DNA from: Puniceicoccales bacterium
GTDB lineage: Bacteria; Verrucomicrobiota; Verrucomicrobiia; Opitutales; UBA953
Assembly: GCA_031284845.1 (NCBI GenBank)
Contig: JAITXH010000126.1
Span: 1-12,140 of the forward strand
Length of the DNA stretch: 12,140 bases
Reading direction: 5' to 3'
In this document: positions 1 through 6,771 of the stretch, in pieces
Numbering within the stretch: the first letter of the stretch is position 1
Layout: the number at the start of each line of letters is the position of its first letter
Program-made: the position numbers and the translations under genes
Notes under the pieces: generated by a model
Database searches by the model: none
Told to the model about the DNA's origin: nothing
The model's input: the letters and a program-made list of their open reading frames with translations, nothing else

Positions 1-111
1 GGTTTTGGCATTCCCAGCGGAAGCGGGTTGACCTACTCGGATCCCGCCACACTCAAAAACGCAATGGATGCCCGGCGCTCTTATCAAGCCACCGAGTCCG
101 GCAGGAATTAA
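1..111 (+). CDS. C-terminal fragment of an unidentified protein
   Basis: Frame 1 is open from the first base to a TAA at 109-111 and encodes 36 residues, starting GFGIPSGSG and ending in a basic, polar tail (QATESGRN). The gene starts outside the window, so its length is unknown. I see no motif, membrane segment or signal in the visible part and cannot assign a family. A plausible coding composition and a stop followed by an A+T-rich stretch with a hairpin suggest a real gene end rather than chance, but a 36-codon open frame is weak evidence. It converges on the L,D-transpeptidase gene, whose stop lies 43 bp away. Confidence 0.5.
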   Translation, partial: GFGIPSGSGLTYSDPATLKNAMDARRSYQATESGRN

Positions 112-123
112 AAACAGCAGGCA

Positions 124-151
124 AAATTTTTAATTCGCGCAGCGTGGCGAA
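124..151 (-). terminator. Weak candidate terminator of the L,D-transpeptidase gene
   Basis: Read on the - strand just after the transpeptidase stop, TTCGC and GCGAA (151-147 and 138-134) form a 5-bp stem with an 8-nt loop. It is followed by the T-rich run TTAAAAATTTT. The stem is short, so this is a tentative call. Confidence 0.3.
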
Positions 152-154
152 GCC

Positions 155-709
155 TCATGCCCCTATCCACACGAGCGCGCCGGACGGCACTGCATCGAAC
201 AATGCAATCACGTCTGTATTGCGCAGGAGCACGCAGCCGTGGCTGTTCGGGGTGCCTATTTTATCTTCCTGATTGGTGCCGTGGATGTAGATGTAGCGTG
301 CATACGTATCGCAGCCCGGCCCCCGGTTTTTCCCGGGATCAAGGCCGTCCAGCCACAGGATGCGCGAGGTGATCAGATTTTGGGCACGCATGGCTTCCGG
401 GGCATTTTGCCAAACGAAACCGAGCGGACGCCGCCCCTTGAAGACCATGCCGGGCGCTTCTCCGGCACCAATGCGGTCGGCGATTTGATGCAAGCCGGTC
501 GGCGTCCCGAGTGAATCGGGGATGCACGATGGCGCAGCCCTCGATGTGGACACTGCATAGTGCGCTACCGGACGCCCGGCGTAAAAATGCCATAATTTTT
601 GCTCGCCCAAAGACACGCAAAGGCAATCTTCCCGCGCCGCCTGTTGCAACTCCTTGCGGCGGGTTTCCAAGTCTTTAAACAATCTCAACACAGTTTCCGA
701 AAATGGCAT
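155..709 (-). CDS. L,D-transpeptidase (YkuD family)
   Basis: Predicted 184-residue peptidoglycan-modifying enzyme. The YkuD signature is clear: HGTNQEDKIGTPNSHGC at residues 143-159, with the catalytic pair H157 and C159 in the SHGC motif and a conserved-type R163 four residues later. The upstream GTPTGLHQIADRIG segment (about 68-81) and the FKGRRPLG segment (about 90-97) also fit the domain. Family members form or exchange peptide cross-links at meso-diaminopimelate, or attach proteins to it, outside the inner membrane. No signal peptide or membrane anchor is visible from the ATG at 709, nor in the longer open frame reaching 817, which lies inside asd and gives no better start. The ATG overlaps the start of the divergent asd gene by 7 bp; in-frame GTG/TTG codons a few residues later (for example GTG at 691) would remove the overlap. 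Family is confident; start and export route are uncertain. Confidence 0.82.
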   Translation of the reverse strand: MPFSETVLRLFKDLETRRKELQQAAREDCLCVSLGEQKLWHFYAGRPVAHYAVSTSRAAPSCIPDSLGTPTGLHQIADRIGAGEAPGMVFKGRRPLGFVWQNAPEAMRAQNLITSRILWLDGLDPGKNRGPGCDTYARYIYIHGTNQEDKIGTPNSHGCVLLRNTDVIALFDAVPSGALVWIGA

Positions 710-1701
710 ACAAAGTTGGCATAGTGGGTGTGACCGGCGCAGTCGGTCAAGAACTGCTTTCCTTGCTCGCGAGTCATAATTTTCCGGTGGGCGAATTGCG
801 CCCGCTGGCTTCAGCACGGTCCGCCGGAAAAAAAATAGCCTTCGGCGGCAATGAATGGACTATCCGCGAAGCGACGCCGGATTCATTTGCCGGGTTGGAT
901 TTTGCAGTTTTCAGCGCGGGGGCTTCCATCTCGCGTGCGCTTGCTCCGGAAGCGGTCAAACGCGGTTGCGTGGTCGTGGACAACAGTTCCGCATTCCGCA
1001 TGGACCCGGCGGTGCCGCTGGTCGTGCCCGAGATCAACGCCCATGCGATTGCCGCCCACAAGGGCATCATCGCCAACCCGAATTGTTCTACGGCAATCGC
1101 GCTCATGGGGCTTTACCCTTTGCACAGGATTTTCCATCTGAAGCGGTTTTTTGCCGCCACGTATCAGGCCGTTTCCGGCACAGGTGCCGCCGCCATGCAC
1201 GAGTTGGAATCGCAGGCAAAGGCGTGGGCCGCAGGCCAGGCTGTGGAAAGCTCGGTCTATCCGCATCAGATCGCCTTCAACCTCATCCCGCATGTGGACA
1301 GCTTCCTCGATACGGGCTACACCAAGGAGGAGATGAAGATGCTGAATGAGGGCCGCAAAATCCTCGAACTGCCCGCACTCCGCGCCTCGACTACCTGTGT
1401 GCGCGTGCCTGTGTTCCGGGCGCACTCCATCGCGCTCAACGCCGAATTTGAAAAACCGGTGGACGTGCAGCAGGCGCGGGAAGCGATTAAGCATTTTTCC
1501 GGCGCGGAGTTATGCGACGATCCGGCAAATAAAGTTTATCCCATGCCGCTTTTCTATTCCGGCAAAGAAAAATGCGGCGTGGGCCGACTCCGCGTGGACA
1601 CCGCTTTGGACAATGGGCTTTCGCTTTGGGTGAGCGGCGACCAGCTTTGGAAGGGCGCTGCTCTGAACGCGGTGCAAATACTTGAAGCTATCGTCCGTTA
1701 A
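703..1701 (+). CDS. asd: Aspartate-semialdehyde dehydrogenase
   Basis: Cytoplasmic NADPH-dependent enzyme of 332 residues that reduces L-aspartyl-4-phosphate to aspartate semialdehyde. This is the branch point to diaminopimelate/lysine, threonine and methionine. The N-terminal nucleotide-binding loop is GIVGVTGAVGQE (6-17). The catalytic cysteine is C128 in NPNCST, followed by YQAVSGTGAA (154-163), and the active-site RVPVFRAHS segment contains R234 and H241. The length is normal for the bacterial family. The ATG at 703 is the natural start because the Rossmann motif begins six residues later. No Shine-Dalgarno sequence is visible, and the preceding bases are TTTCCGAAA. Its promoter must lie inside the divergent L,D-transpeptidase gene. 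It ends convergently with priA, separated by a hairpin. Pairing of a diaminopimelate-pathway gene with a diaminopimelate-acting transpeptidase is suggestive but not proof of a functional link. Confidence 0.97.
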   Translation: MAYKVGIVGVTGAVGQELLSLLASHNFPVGELRPLASARSAGKKIAFGGNEWTIREATPDSFAGLDFAVFSAGASISRALAPEAVKRGCVVVDNSSAFRMDPAVPLVVPEINAHAIAAHKGIIANPNCSTAIALMGLYPLHRIFHLKRFFAATYQAVSGTGAAAMHELESQAKAWAAGQAVESSVYPHQIAFNLIPHVDSFLDTGYTKEEMKMLNEGRKILELPALRASTTCVRVPVFRAHSIALNAEFEKPVDVQQAREAIKHFSGAELCDDPANKVYPMPLFYSGKEKCGVGRLRVDTALDNGLSLWVSGDQLWKGAALNAVQILEAIVR

Positions 1702-1702
1702 G

Positions 1703-1737
1703 GAGTGGAAGCGCCGCTCCGTGCATAGCGGAGCGGT
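1703..1737. terminator. Hairpin between convergent asd and priA, REP-like
   Basis: CCGCTCCG (1714-1721) and CGGAGCGG (1729-1736) form a perfect 8-bp G+C-rich stem with a 7-nt loop. It fills the whole 36-bp gap between the two gene ends and could stop transcription from both sides, although neither side has a strong T-run. The left flank GAGTGGAAGCGCC resembles the flanks of palindromes near 6676 and 11351, so it may be a member of the same small repeat family. Confidence 0.5.
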
Positions 1738-4008
1738 TTAGCCCACTTCCACCGCGTCCACATCGAGCGTATCCACCACGCCGGGGTCGAAGACAAACCC
1801 GGCACGCAATTCTTGAATGCGTGCCACGGCGCTTGTGACGCGGTCGGTGAAATACCATGCGTTCCAGCGGTAGTTGTCCTGCAAGCGCTCAAGCGGGCAT
1901 TTGGCCGGGCCGCGCACCTCGACCAGACCCGGTGCGTGCTCTTCAAGGAAACGCACCCAGCCTTCGGCAAAAAAGCGCACTTTGTCTTCGTTGCGCCCGC
2001 GGAACAGGTGCCGTATCAGGTGCCGTGCCGGCGGGTAGCCGTGCGTCTGGCGCTGCTCAAGCTCATCTTGCAGAAAGCCGTCAAAATCCGAACGCCGCGC
2101 ACACTGTATCGGCGTGGCCTCCGGGGTGAATGTCTGCACAAAGACCTCGCCTGCGCGGTCGCCGCGCCCGGCCCGGCCTGCTACTTGCACGAGCAATTGG
2201 AAAGTCCGCTCCGCTGCGCGGAAATCCGGGATGTGCAATGATAGGTCCGCATCCACGATGCCCACCAGCGTCACATTGGGGAAGTCCAGCCCCTTGGCCA
2301 GCATCTGGGTGCCCAGCAGGATGTCCAGTTTCCCGCGCCGGAAGTCAGCCAACACCTGCCGGAAAAGGTTTTTCCGGCCCATTGTATCTGCGTCCAGACG
2401 CATCATCCGCGCATCCGGGAGAAGCTCGCGCAGCACGTCTTCCAGTTTTTGAGTGCCTGTGCCGCGCCCGCGGATTTTAGGCGAGTGGCATTGCGGGCAA
2501 GACGCCGGTGCCGCCTCTACATGGGCGCACGCATGGCAGCGCAAGGTCTGGTCGGTGCGGTGGTATGTGAGCGCGATACTGCAATGCGGACACCCAGCGA
2601 CAAAGCCGCAGTCCGGGCAAATCATCATGCGCGAAAAACCGCGCCGGTTCAGAAACAAGATACTCTGTTCGCCACGCTCCAGGCGCACCCGCAAGCCGTC
2701 CACCAGCGGGCGGGAGAGCACCGTCTGCCCGCGCATGTGCAGCAGCTCGCGCCGCATGTCCACGATGCGCAAGGCGGGCATTGCCCGGTCGTCTATGCGC
2801 GTGAGCAGGCGGCTAAGGCCGTATTTGCCCGAGCGGGTGTTGGCAAGCGACTCCAGCGACGGGGTGGCCGAGCCGAGCAGGGCGACAGCGTTGTTGAGCC
2901 GTGTGCGATACACGGCCACATCGCGCCCGTGGTAAAGCGGCGTCTCACTTTGTTTGTAAGACGGCTCGTGCTCCTCGTCCACCACGATGAGCCGTAGATC
3001 CGGCAGCGGGGCGAACACCGCCGAACGCGCCCCTACGACGAGGCGGGCTTCCTTGCGGGCCATCGCCATCCATGCGTCAAAGCGCTCGCCGGCGGACAGG
3101 TGGCTGTGCCACACCACGACGCGCGTCCCGGTGTCCGCTAGGCGCGCGCGCAGCCGCCCCACGGTCTGGGGTGTCAATGCTACTTCGGGCACGAGAAAAA
3201 TGGCCGAGCCGCCGTGTTCCAGCACGGAGCGGATGGCGCCGATATAGACCTCGGTTTTACCAGAACCTGTGACGCCGTGCAGGAGGTGCGCCCGGAATTT
3301 TCCCGTCGCCAAATCCGCGAGCACAGCGTCAAGGGCTGTCTGCTGTCCCGGGTTCAACACGGGCGCTTCCGCAGCGACAAACTCGCTCTCGCCCAAGTCG
3401 TCTTCGTAGGCATCCCGCGAGACCTGTTCGGACTCCTCGGCGACAATCCCGGCTGCTATCAGCGCATCGCAGGCGGTGGCCCCGACGGATAATCCTTTGA
3501 GCGTGGCAGCGCGGTCAACGGCGGTCATTTGAATCGCGAGAAAATCATAAAGTGCGGCCTGTTTGGGCGCACGCCTGCGCAATTTCCTCAAGTCGGCTTC
3601 ATCGAGCTTGCGCGTCAGGAGGAGTTTTTTTCGCACCACGAGCCTTACCCCCTGCCGCACCGCTCCCGGCAACACGGCTTCGAGCACGGCGTTGAGCGGC
3701 GCTGCGTAATAGCCGGCCATCCACGAGATCAGTTCGGGCAAATCCGGCGACAATACCGGGGTCTCCTGGCACAATTGCAAAATCGCCTTGAGCTTGTGCG
3801 GCGAAATCTCCGCAGGCGCTTGCGTCGCCATTCCCCACACGATGCCAAGGCGTGTCGAGTTGCCCAAAGGCACGCGCACGAGTTGGCCGCGCTGGATTTT
3901 TCCGGTCAATGTCGGCGGCACCAAATACGAATAGACATGCCCGCCGCCGTCAAAGGGCAAGACAGCGGCAATGGCTTGAGGGGCGACAATGTCCGGAAAG
4001 AGCGACAC
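1738..4008 (-). CDS. priA: Primosomal protein N' (replication restart helicase PriA)
   Basis: Superfamily 2 DNA helicase of 756 residues that reloads the replisome at stalled or repaired forks. Numbered from the chosen start, Walker A is GVTGSGKT at 245-252 (K251), motif II is DEEH at 344-347, motif III is GSATPS at 380-385 and motif VI is QVAGRAGRG at about 608-616. Eight zinc-binding cysteines lie between helicase motifs, at 464, 467, 473, 476, 491, 494, 504 and 507 (CPDCGFVAGCPHC and a second pair of pairs). The N-terminal 3'-end-binding region begins directly with the PDIVAPQAIAAVLPF segment. There is no ATG in the right place. I chose GTG at 4008, preceded by CTTTTTCCC, because it puts the family's N-terminus right at the start. 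A TTG at 4059 would add 17 low-complexity residues. It lies 78 bp behind pncC on the same strand and may be co-transcribed. All core motifs are intact. Confidence 0.95.
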   Translation of the reverse strand: MSLFPDIVAPQAIAAVLPFDGGGHVYSYLVPPTLTGKIQRGQLVRVPLGNSTRLGIVWGMATQAPAEISPHKLKAILQLCQETPVLSPDLPELISWMAGYYAAPLNAVLEAVLPGAVRQGVRLVVRKKLLLTRKLDEADLRKLRRRAPKQAALYDFLAIQMTAVDRAATLKGLSVGATACDALIAAGIVAEESEQVSRDAYEDDLGESEFVAAEAPVLNPGQQTALDAVLADLATGKFRAHLLHGVTGSGKTEVYIGAIRSVLEHGGSAIFLVPEVALTPQTVGRLRARLADTGTRVVVWHSHLSAGERFDAWMAMARKEARLVVGARSAVFAPLPDLRLIVVDEEHEPSYKQSETPLYHGRDVAVYRTRLNNAVALLGSATPSLESLANTRSGKYGLSRLLTRIDDRAMPALRIVDMRRELLHMRGQTVLSRPLVDGLRVRLERGEQSILFLNRRGFSRMMICPDCGFVAGCPHCSIALTYHRTDQTLRCHACAHVEAAPASCPQCHSPKIRGRGTGTQKLEDVLRELLPDARMMRLDADTMGRKNLFRQVLADFRRGKLDILLGTQMLAKGLDFPNVTLVGIVDADLSLHIPDFRAAERTFQLLVQVAGRAGRGDRAGEVFVQTFTPEATPIQCARRSDFDGFLQDELEQRQTHGYPPARHLIRHLFRGRNEDKVRFFAEGWVRFLEEHAPGLVEVRGPAKCPLERLQDNYRWNAWYFTDRVTSAVARIQELRAGFVFDPGVVDTLDVDAVEVG

Positions 4009-4086
4009 GGGAAAAAGCGAAGAACGGGAGACAAGAGACAAGAACAGCAAGCGACGCAAGCGAACGCCGACAGCCTTTCCCGTTTC

Positions 4087-4572
4087 TCAAGCGGCAGGCG
4101 GGAGCAATCGCAGCAATTCTTCAAGGGCCGCAGAGACCGCCTGCGCACGTACTTCCTCGCGGGTGCCTGAGAAGCAAAAGTGGCGTGTGAGAGTGCCTTC
4201 CGGTGTGTGCCAGCCGATATAAACGGTGCCCACAGGTATCCCGGGTTTGCCTCCGCCAGGGCCGGCAACTCCGGTGATGCCTATGGCGAAAGTGGTGCCG
4301 TGGGCTTCTGCCGTTAAGTCGGCAAGGTTTTTAGCGCAATCGGCATTTACTGCATCGTCCCGCAAGTTTGCCTCCAAGACTCCCATTCGCCGTTTGACCT
4401 CGGAGGAGTAGGCGACCGTTCCTCCCGGAAAGGCATCCGATGCGCCCGGCACGCCTGTCAGCGCGGCGCAAAGCAAGCCACCCGTGCAGGATTCCGCCGC
4501 AGACACCGTCTGGTGCTGCTCCTTCAGGCGTTCTACGATAGTAGTGGCGATCACATTCCATCTTTCACTCAT
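4087..4572 (-). CDS. pncC: Nicotinamide-nucleotide amidohydrolase (stand-alone CinA C-terminal domain)
   Basis: Small cytoplasmic enzyme of 161 residues, the size of free-standing CinA C-terminal domain proteins, without the N-terminal MoCF-like domain of full CinA. Family members convert nicotinamide mononucleotide to nicotinate mononucleotide, recycling the by-product of NAD-dependent DNA ligase. The hallmark AAESCTGG lies at 25-32 with the family's serine at 28. It is followed by GGTVAYSSEVK (50-60), ITGVAGPGGG (99-108) and VGTVYIGW (114-121), and the C-terminal FSGTREEVRAQA segment closes the domain. The ATG at 4572 is well placed. Eight bases upstream is TATAGT, a good -10 element, which would make the transcript nearly leaderless. 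Divergent from uvrC and 78 bp upstream of priA on the same strand. Assignment is firm; the biochemical role follows from the family. Confidence 0.92.
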   Translation of the reverse strand: MSERWNVIATTIVERLKEQHQTVSAAESCTGGLLCAALTGVPGASDAFPGGTVAYSSEVKRRMGVLEANLRDDAVNADCAKNLADLTAEAHGTTFAIGITGVAGPGGGKPGIPVGTVYIGWHTPEGTLTRHFCFSGTREEVRAQAVSAALEELLRLLPPAA

Positions 4573-4580
4573 GGCCGCGG

Positions 4581-4586
4581 ACTATA
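4581..4586 (-). promoter_or_regulatory. Candidate -10 element for pncC
   Basis: The - strand reads TATAGT, 5 of 6 matches to the consensus -10 box, ending 8 nt before the pncC ATG. No good -35 hexamer is seen at 16-18 bp spacing. If used, transcription would begin at or next to the start codon. Confidence 0.3.
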
Positions 4587-4597
4587 GGTGCCCGGTA

Positions 4598-4642
4598 GTG
4601 CGAAAAAAGCACAAAAGGTTTTTTCTTCTTCTCGTTTTTGTG
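4598..4642. promoter_or_regulatory. Nested inverted repeats in the pncC/uvrC divergent spacer
   Basis: This A+T-rich patch lies in the 91-bp spacer between divergent genes. It holds three overlapping inverted repeats: GTGC/GCAC (4598-4601 and 4609-4612), GAAAAAA/TTTTTTC (4602-4608 and 4619-4625) and CACAAAA/TTTTGTG (4610-4616 and 4636-4642). It could be a regulator site or simply low-complexity promoter DNA. I see no recognisable operator consensus. Confidence 0.25.
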
Positions 4643-4663
4643 TTGTTTACCGCCTGAAAAACT

Positions 4664-6133
4664 ATGCCACCGGATGAACAAGAGTTGACCCTGAAGGAAA
4701 AAGTGCGCCGCCTCCCGCACGCTCCCGGTGTGTATTTGATGAAAGACCGGGGCGGGCAGGTCATCTACATCGGCAAGGCCAAGGAACTGAAAAACCGCGT
4801 TTCGTCTTATTTCCAGCGCTCCCGCGCCCTGCCGCCGAAAATCGCCACAATGGTAGAGCTTATCGCCGATTTCGAATTTCACGTTGTGCGCAATGAGACG
4901 GAGGCACTGCTTCTCGAAGGGCGGCTCATCAAGGAGTGGCGCCCCAAATTCAACACCCTGTTCACCGACGACAAGCAATTCATCCAGGTGCGCGTGGACA
5001 TGCAGGCCACTTTGCCCGCTTTCCGGCTCGTCCGGGCGCGCACCAACGATAATGCCCGCTACTTCGGCCCTTATCCGCACCCGTTTGAGGTGCGGCGCAC
5101 CTTGCAGGAGATGCGCCGCCGCTTCGGCGTCCTGCTCGGCGATGCCCATCCCTCGGCGCTTGAGGACGGGCGCTGGCGGCTCTACAGCGATGCCCGTGCG
5201 GACATCTCCGCACATGCCAATGAGGTGAGCGCTGAGGAATACCGCACCCGAGTCGAGAGCGCATGCGAATTTCTGGAAGGCCGCGCCCGTGAATGGCTGA
5301 ACGCTTTGCGCGAAAAAATGCAAGACGCCGCTGCCCGCCGCGACTACGAGCGTGCAGCCTCTTTGCGCGACATGGTGAACGCCATTGAGCGCACCACGGA
5401 AAATGCCCGCCGCTTCGGGCGTGGCAACCCGATCCCCGCCCCTGACCAGAAGGAGGCTATCCGGGAGCTCCAGCTCGCTCTCGGCATGGATGCGCCGCCG
5501 CGCACCATGGAGTGCTTCGACATCTCGCACATATCGGGCACCTTCGTCGTCGCCAGCCTTGTGCATTTCGCCGACGGGCAGCCCGACAAAAGCAACTACC
5601 GCCGCTTCCGCATTCAAGGCTACATCGGCAACGATGACTTCCGCTCCATGGAGGAAGTAGTGCAGCGGCGCTACCGGCGCTTGCTCGATGAAGGCCGTGA
5701 ACTGCCGCGGCTCATCGTCATAGACGGCGGGGCGGGGCAGGTTCACGCAGCCATGAAAGCCTTTGCCGCGCTGGGCACTACGCCTCCGGCGCTTGTCGGT
5801 CTGGCCAAACGCGAGGAGCACATCATCTTTTCCGACGGGCGCGAGCCGCTAGCCTTGCCCAGGCATAGTCCAGCCTTGCGCCTTGTGCAGCGCTTGCGCG
5901 ATGAGGCGCACCGTTTCGCCAACACCTATAATGCAGATTTGCGCAGTAAAAAAATCCGCGAGTCGGTATTGGACGATTGCCCCGGTCTCGGGGAAAAACG
6001 GCGTATGGCACTGCTGGCGCACTTCAAGTCGCTGGCCCGTTTGAAAAAAGCAACGGCACTGGAATTGGCCGAGGTGCCCGGCATTGGGCCCCAATTTGCG
6101 GAGACTCTGGCTGTATTTTTGGAGACGGTGTGA
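4664..6133 (+). CDS. uvrC: Excinuclease ABC subunit C, compact form lacking Fe-S cysteines
   Basis: Dual nuclease of nucleotide excision repair, 489 residues against about 560-610 in T. maritima and E. coli. Domains in order: GIY-YIG nuclease (about 16-95, with Y24, YIG 35-37, R45 and TEALLLE at 79-85), a middle segment (about 154-205), a UVR/UvrB-binding helix pair (about 215-243), RNase H-like endonuclease with ECFDISH (D286), NDDF (D324/D325), IDGG (D354) and RDEAH (H416), and a C-terminal double helix-hairpin-helix (GLGEKRR 441-447 and VPGIG 471-475). Two departures stand out. The four cysteines that bind the 4Fe-4S cluster in E. coli UvrC correspond, with unchanged spacing, to G159, W171, A179 and A183. 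In addition, about 110 residues normally found between the UVR motif and ECFDISH are missing. The frame is unbroken and the nuclease residues are kept, so it looks functional. It is not a Cho-type protein, which would lack the endonuclease half. No Shine-Dalgarno sequence precedes the ATG. Confidence 0.94.
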   Translation: MPPDEQELTLKEKVRRLPHAPGVYLMKDRGGQVIYIGKAKELKNRVSSYFQRSRALPPKIATMVELIADFEFHVVRNETEALLLEGRLIKEWRPKFNTLFTDDKQFIQVRVDMQATLPAFRLVRARTNDNARYFGPYPHPFEVRRTLQEMRRRFGVLLGDAHPSALEDGRWRLYSDARADISAHANEVSAEEYRTRVESACEFLEGRAREWLNALREKMQDAAARRDYERAASLRDMVNAIERTTENARRFGRGNPIPAPDQKEAIRELQLALGMDAPPRTMECFDISHISGTFVVASLVHFADGQPDKSNYRRFRIQGYIGNDDFRSMEEVVQRRYRRLLDEGRELPRLIVIDGGAGQVHAAMKAFAALGTTPPALVGLAKREEHIIFSDGREPLALPRHSPALRLVQRLRDEAHRFANTYNADLRSKKIRESVLDDCPGLGEKRRMALLAHFKSLARLKKATALELAEVPGIGPQFAETLAVFLETV

Positions 6134-6150
6134 AGCGGCAGTTTCCCGCT
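6134..6150. terminator. Small hairpin between convergent uvrC and nuoI
   Basis: The 19-bp gap between the two stop codons holds AGCGG (6134-6138) and CCGCT (6146-6150), a 5-bp stem with a 7-nt loop. It is the only candidate terminator at this convergent junction and lacks a clear T-run. Confidence 0.3.
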
Positions 6151-6152
6151 CC

Positions 6153-6662
6153 TCAACTCAAGTCCCACTTGTGATGGGAGTCGGGCAATGTCTTCCCCAT
6201 GGCGAGGAGTGTCTGCTTGTCGTTGACGAAGGCGGTGCGGGAGGTGCCGGTAGTCGAGTAGCGTGTCTGCAACCAGAGGGCCTCTTCCGGGCAGACTTCC
6301 TGACACAGGCCGCAATAGCTGCAACGGAGCATATCTATCTCAAACGCCGCCGGTGCTTTTTCCACATGCCCGTAGGGGGAGTCCGCAGCGATTTCACCCG
6401 GCGTGACCCGGATGGCTTTTGATGGGCAGATGAATTCGCAAAGCTGGCAGGAGACGCATTTCTCGCGCCCTTCAGGATCTTTCACTAGAGTCGGCGCACC
6501 CCGGTAGCCGGGCGGGATGACGGGCGTCTGGTCGGGATATTCCAGAGTCACTTTGGGCCGGAGCATGTTTTGCAGGGTCACCTTCAGGCCACCGAGCAAC
6601 TGCGGGACGCAGGTGCGTTCCAGTAGTGTGAGCGGTTTGCGTTCGAGGACTTTTATGGCCAT
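6153..6662 (-). CDS. nuoI: NADH-quinone oxidoreductase subunit I
   Basis: Ferredoxin-like 169-residue subunit of respiratory complex I. It carries the two 4Fe-4S clusters (N6a and N6b) that pass electrons towards the quinone-site subunits at the membrane surface. Both binding motifs are complete: CVSCQLCEFICP with C69, C72, C75, C79 and CSYCGLCQEVCP with C114, C117, C120, C124. The N-terminal amphipathic segment (LLGGLKVTLQNMLRPKVTLEYP, about 22-43) matches the family's membrane-associating part. Length is normal. The ATG at 6662 is preceded by GGGTTTTTCTC, with no Shine-Dalgarno site. It is unusual for nuoI to sit without nuoH, nuoJ or any other nuo gene: here its neighbours are leuB (97-bp to 109-bp gap with a REP-like palindrome) and convergent uvrC. 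The remaining subunits must be encoded elsewhere, or this is a second, detached copy. Confidence 0.94.
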   Translation of the reverse strand: MAIKVLERKPLTLLERTCVPQLLGGLKVTLQNMLRPKVTLEYPDQTPVIPPGYRGAPTLVKDPEGREKCVSCQLCEFICPSKAIRVTPGEIAADSPYGHVEKAPAAFEIDMLRCSYCGLCQEVCPEEALWLQTRYSTTGTSRTAFVNDKQTLLAMGKTLPDSHHKWDLS

Positions 6663-6675
6663 GAGAAAAACCCGG

Positions 6676-6704
6676 AAGTGGAAGCGCCAGCAAAGGCGCT
6701 TTCC
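6676..6704. repeat. REP-like palindrome between leuB and nuoI
   Basis: AAGTGGAAGCGCC followed by AGCAAA and GGCGCTTTCC: the arms AAGCGCC (6682-6688) and GGCGCTT (6695-6701) pair perfectly around a 6-nt loop. The flank AGTGGAAGCG is shared with the palindromes at 1703 and 11351. It lies just upstream of nuoI on the - strand. Confidence 0.5.
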
Positions 6705-6771
6705 TGCACAGGCGAAAGCAAAAAAACGTCCGGTTTACCCATCCTTTTCAGTCTAAATGGATAGCGTCCGC

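Noticed and set aside
710..817. Longer form of the L,D-transpeptidase starting inside asd
   Set aside because: It overlaps the asd coding region by over 100 bp and adds no signal peptide or family sequence.
4009..4059. Upstream extension of PriA to a TTG start
   Set aside because: Adds 17 low-complexity residues not expected in PriA; the GTG at 4008 puts the family N-terminus at the start.
4565..5821. A 418-codon open frame on the - strand opposite uvrC
   Set aside because: Antisense shadow of uvrC; it also runs through the divergent promoter spacer and has no recognisable motif.
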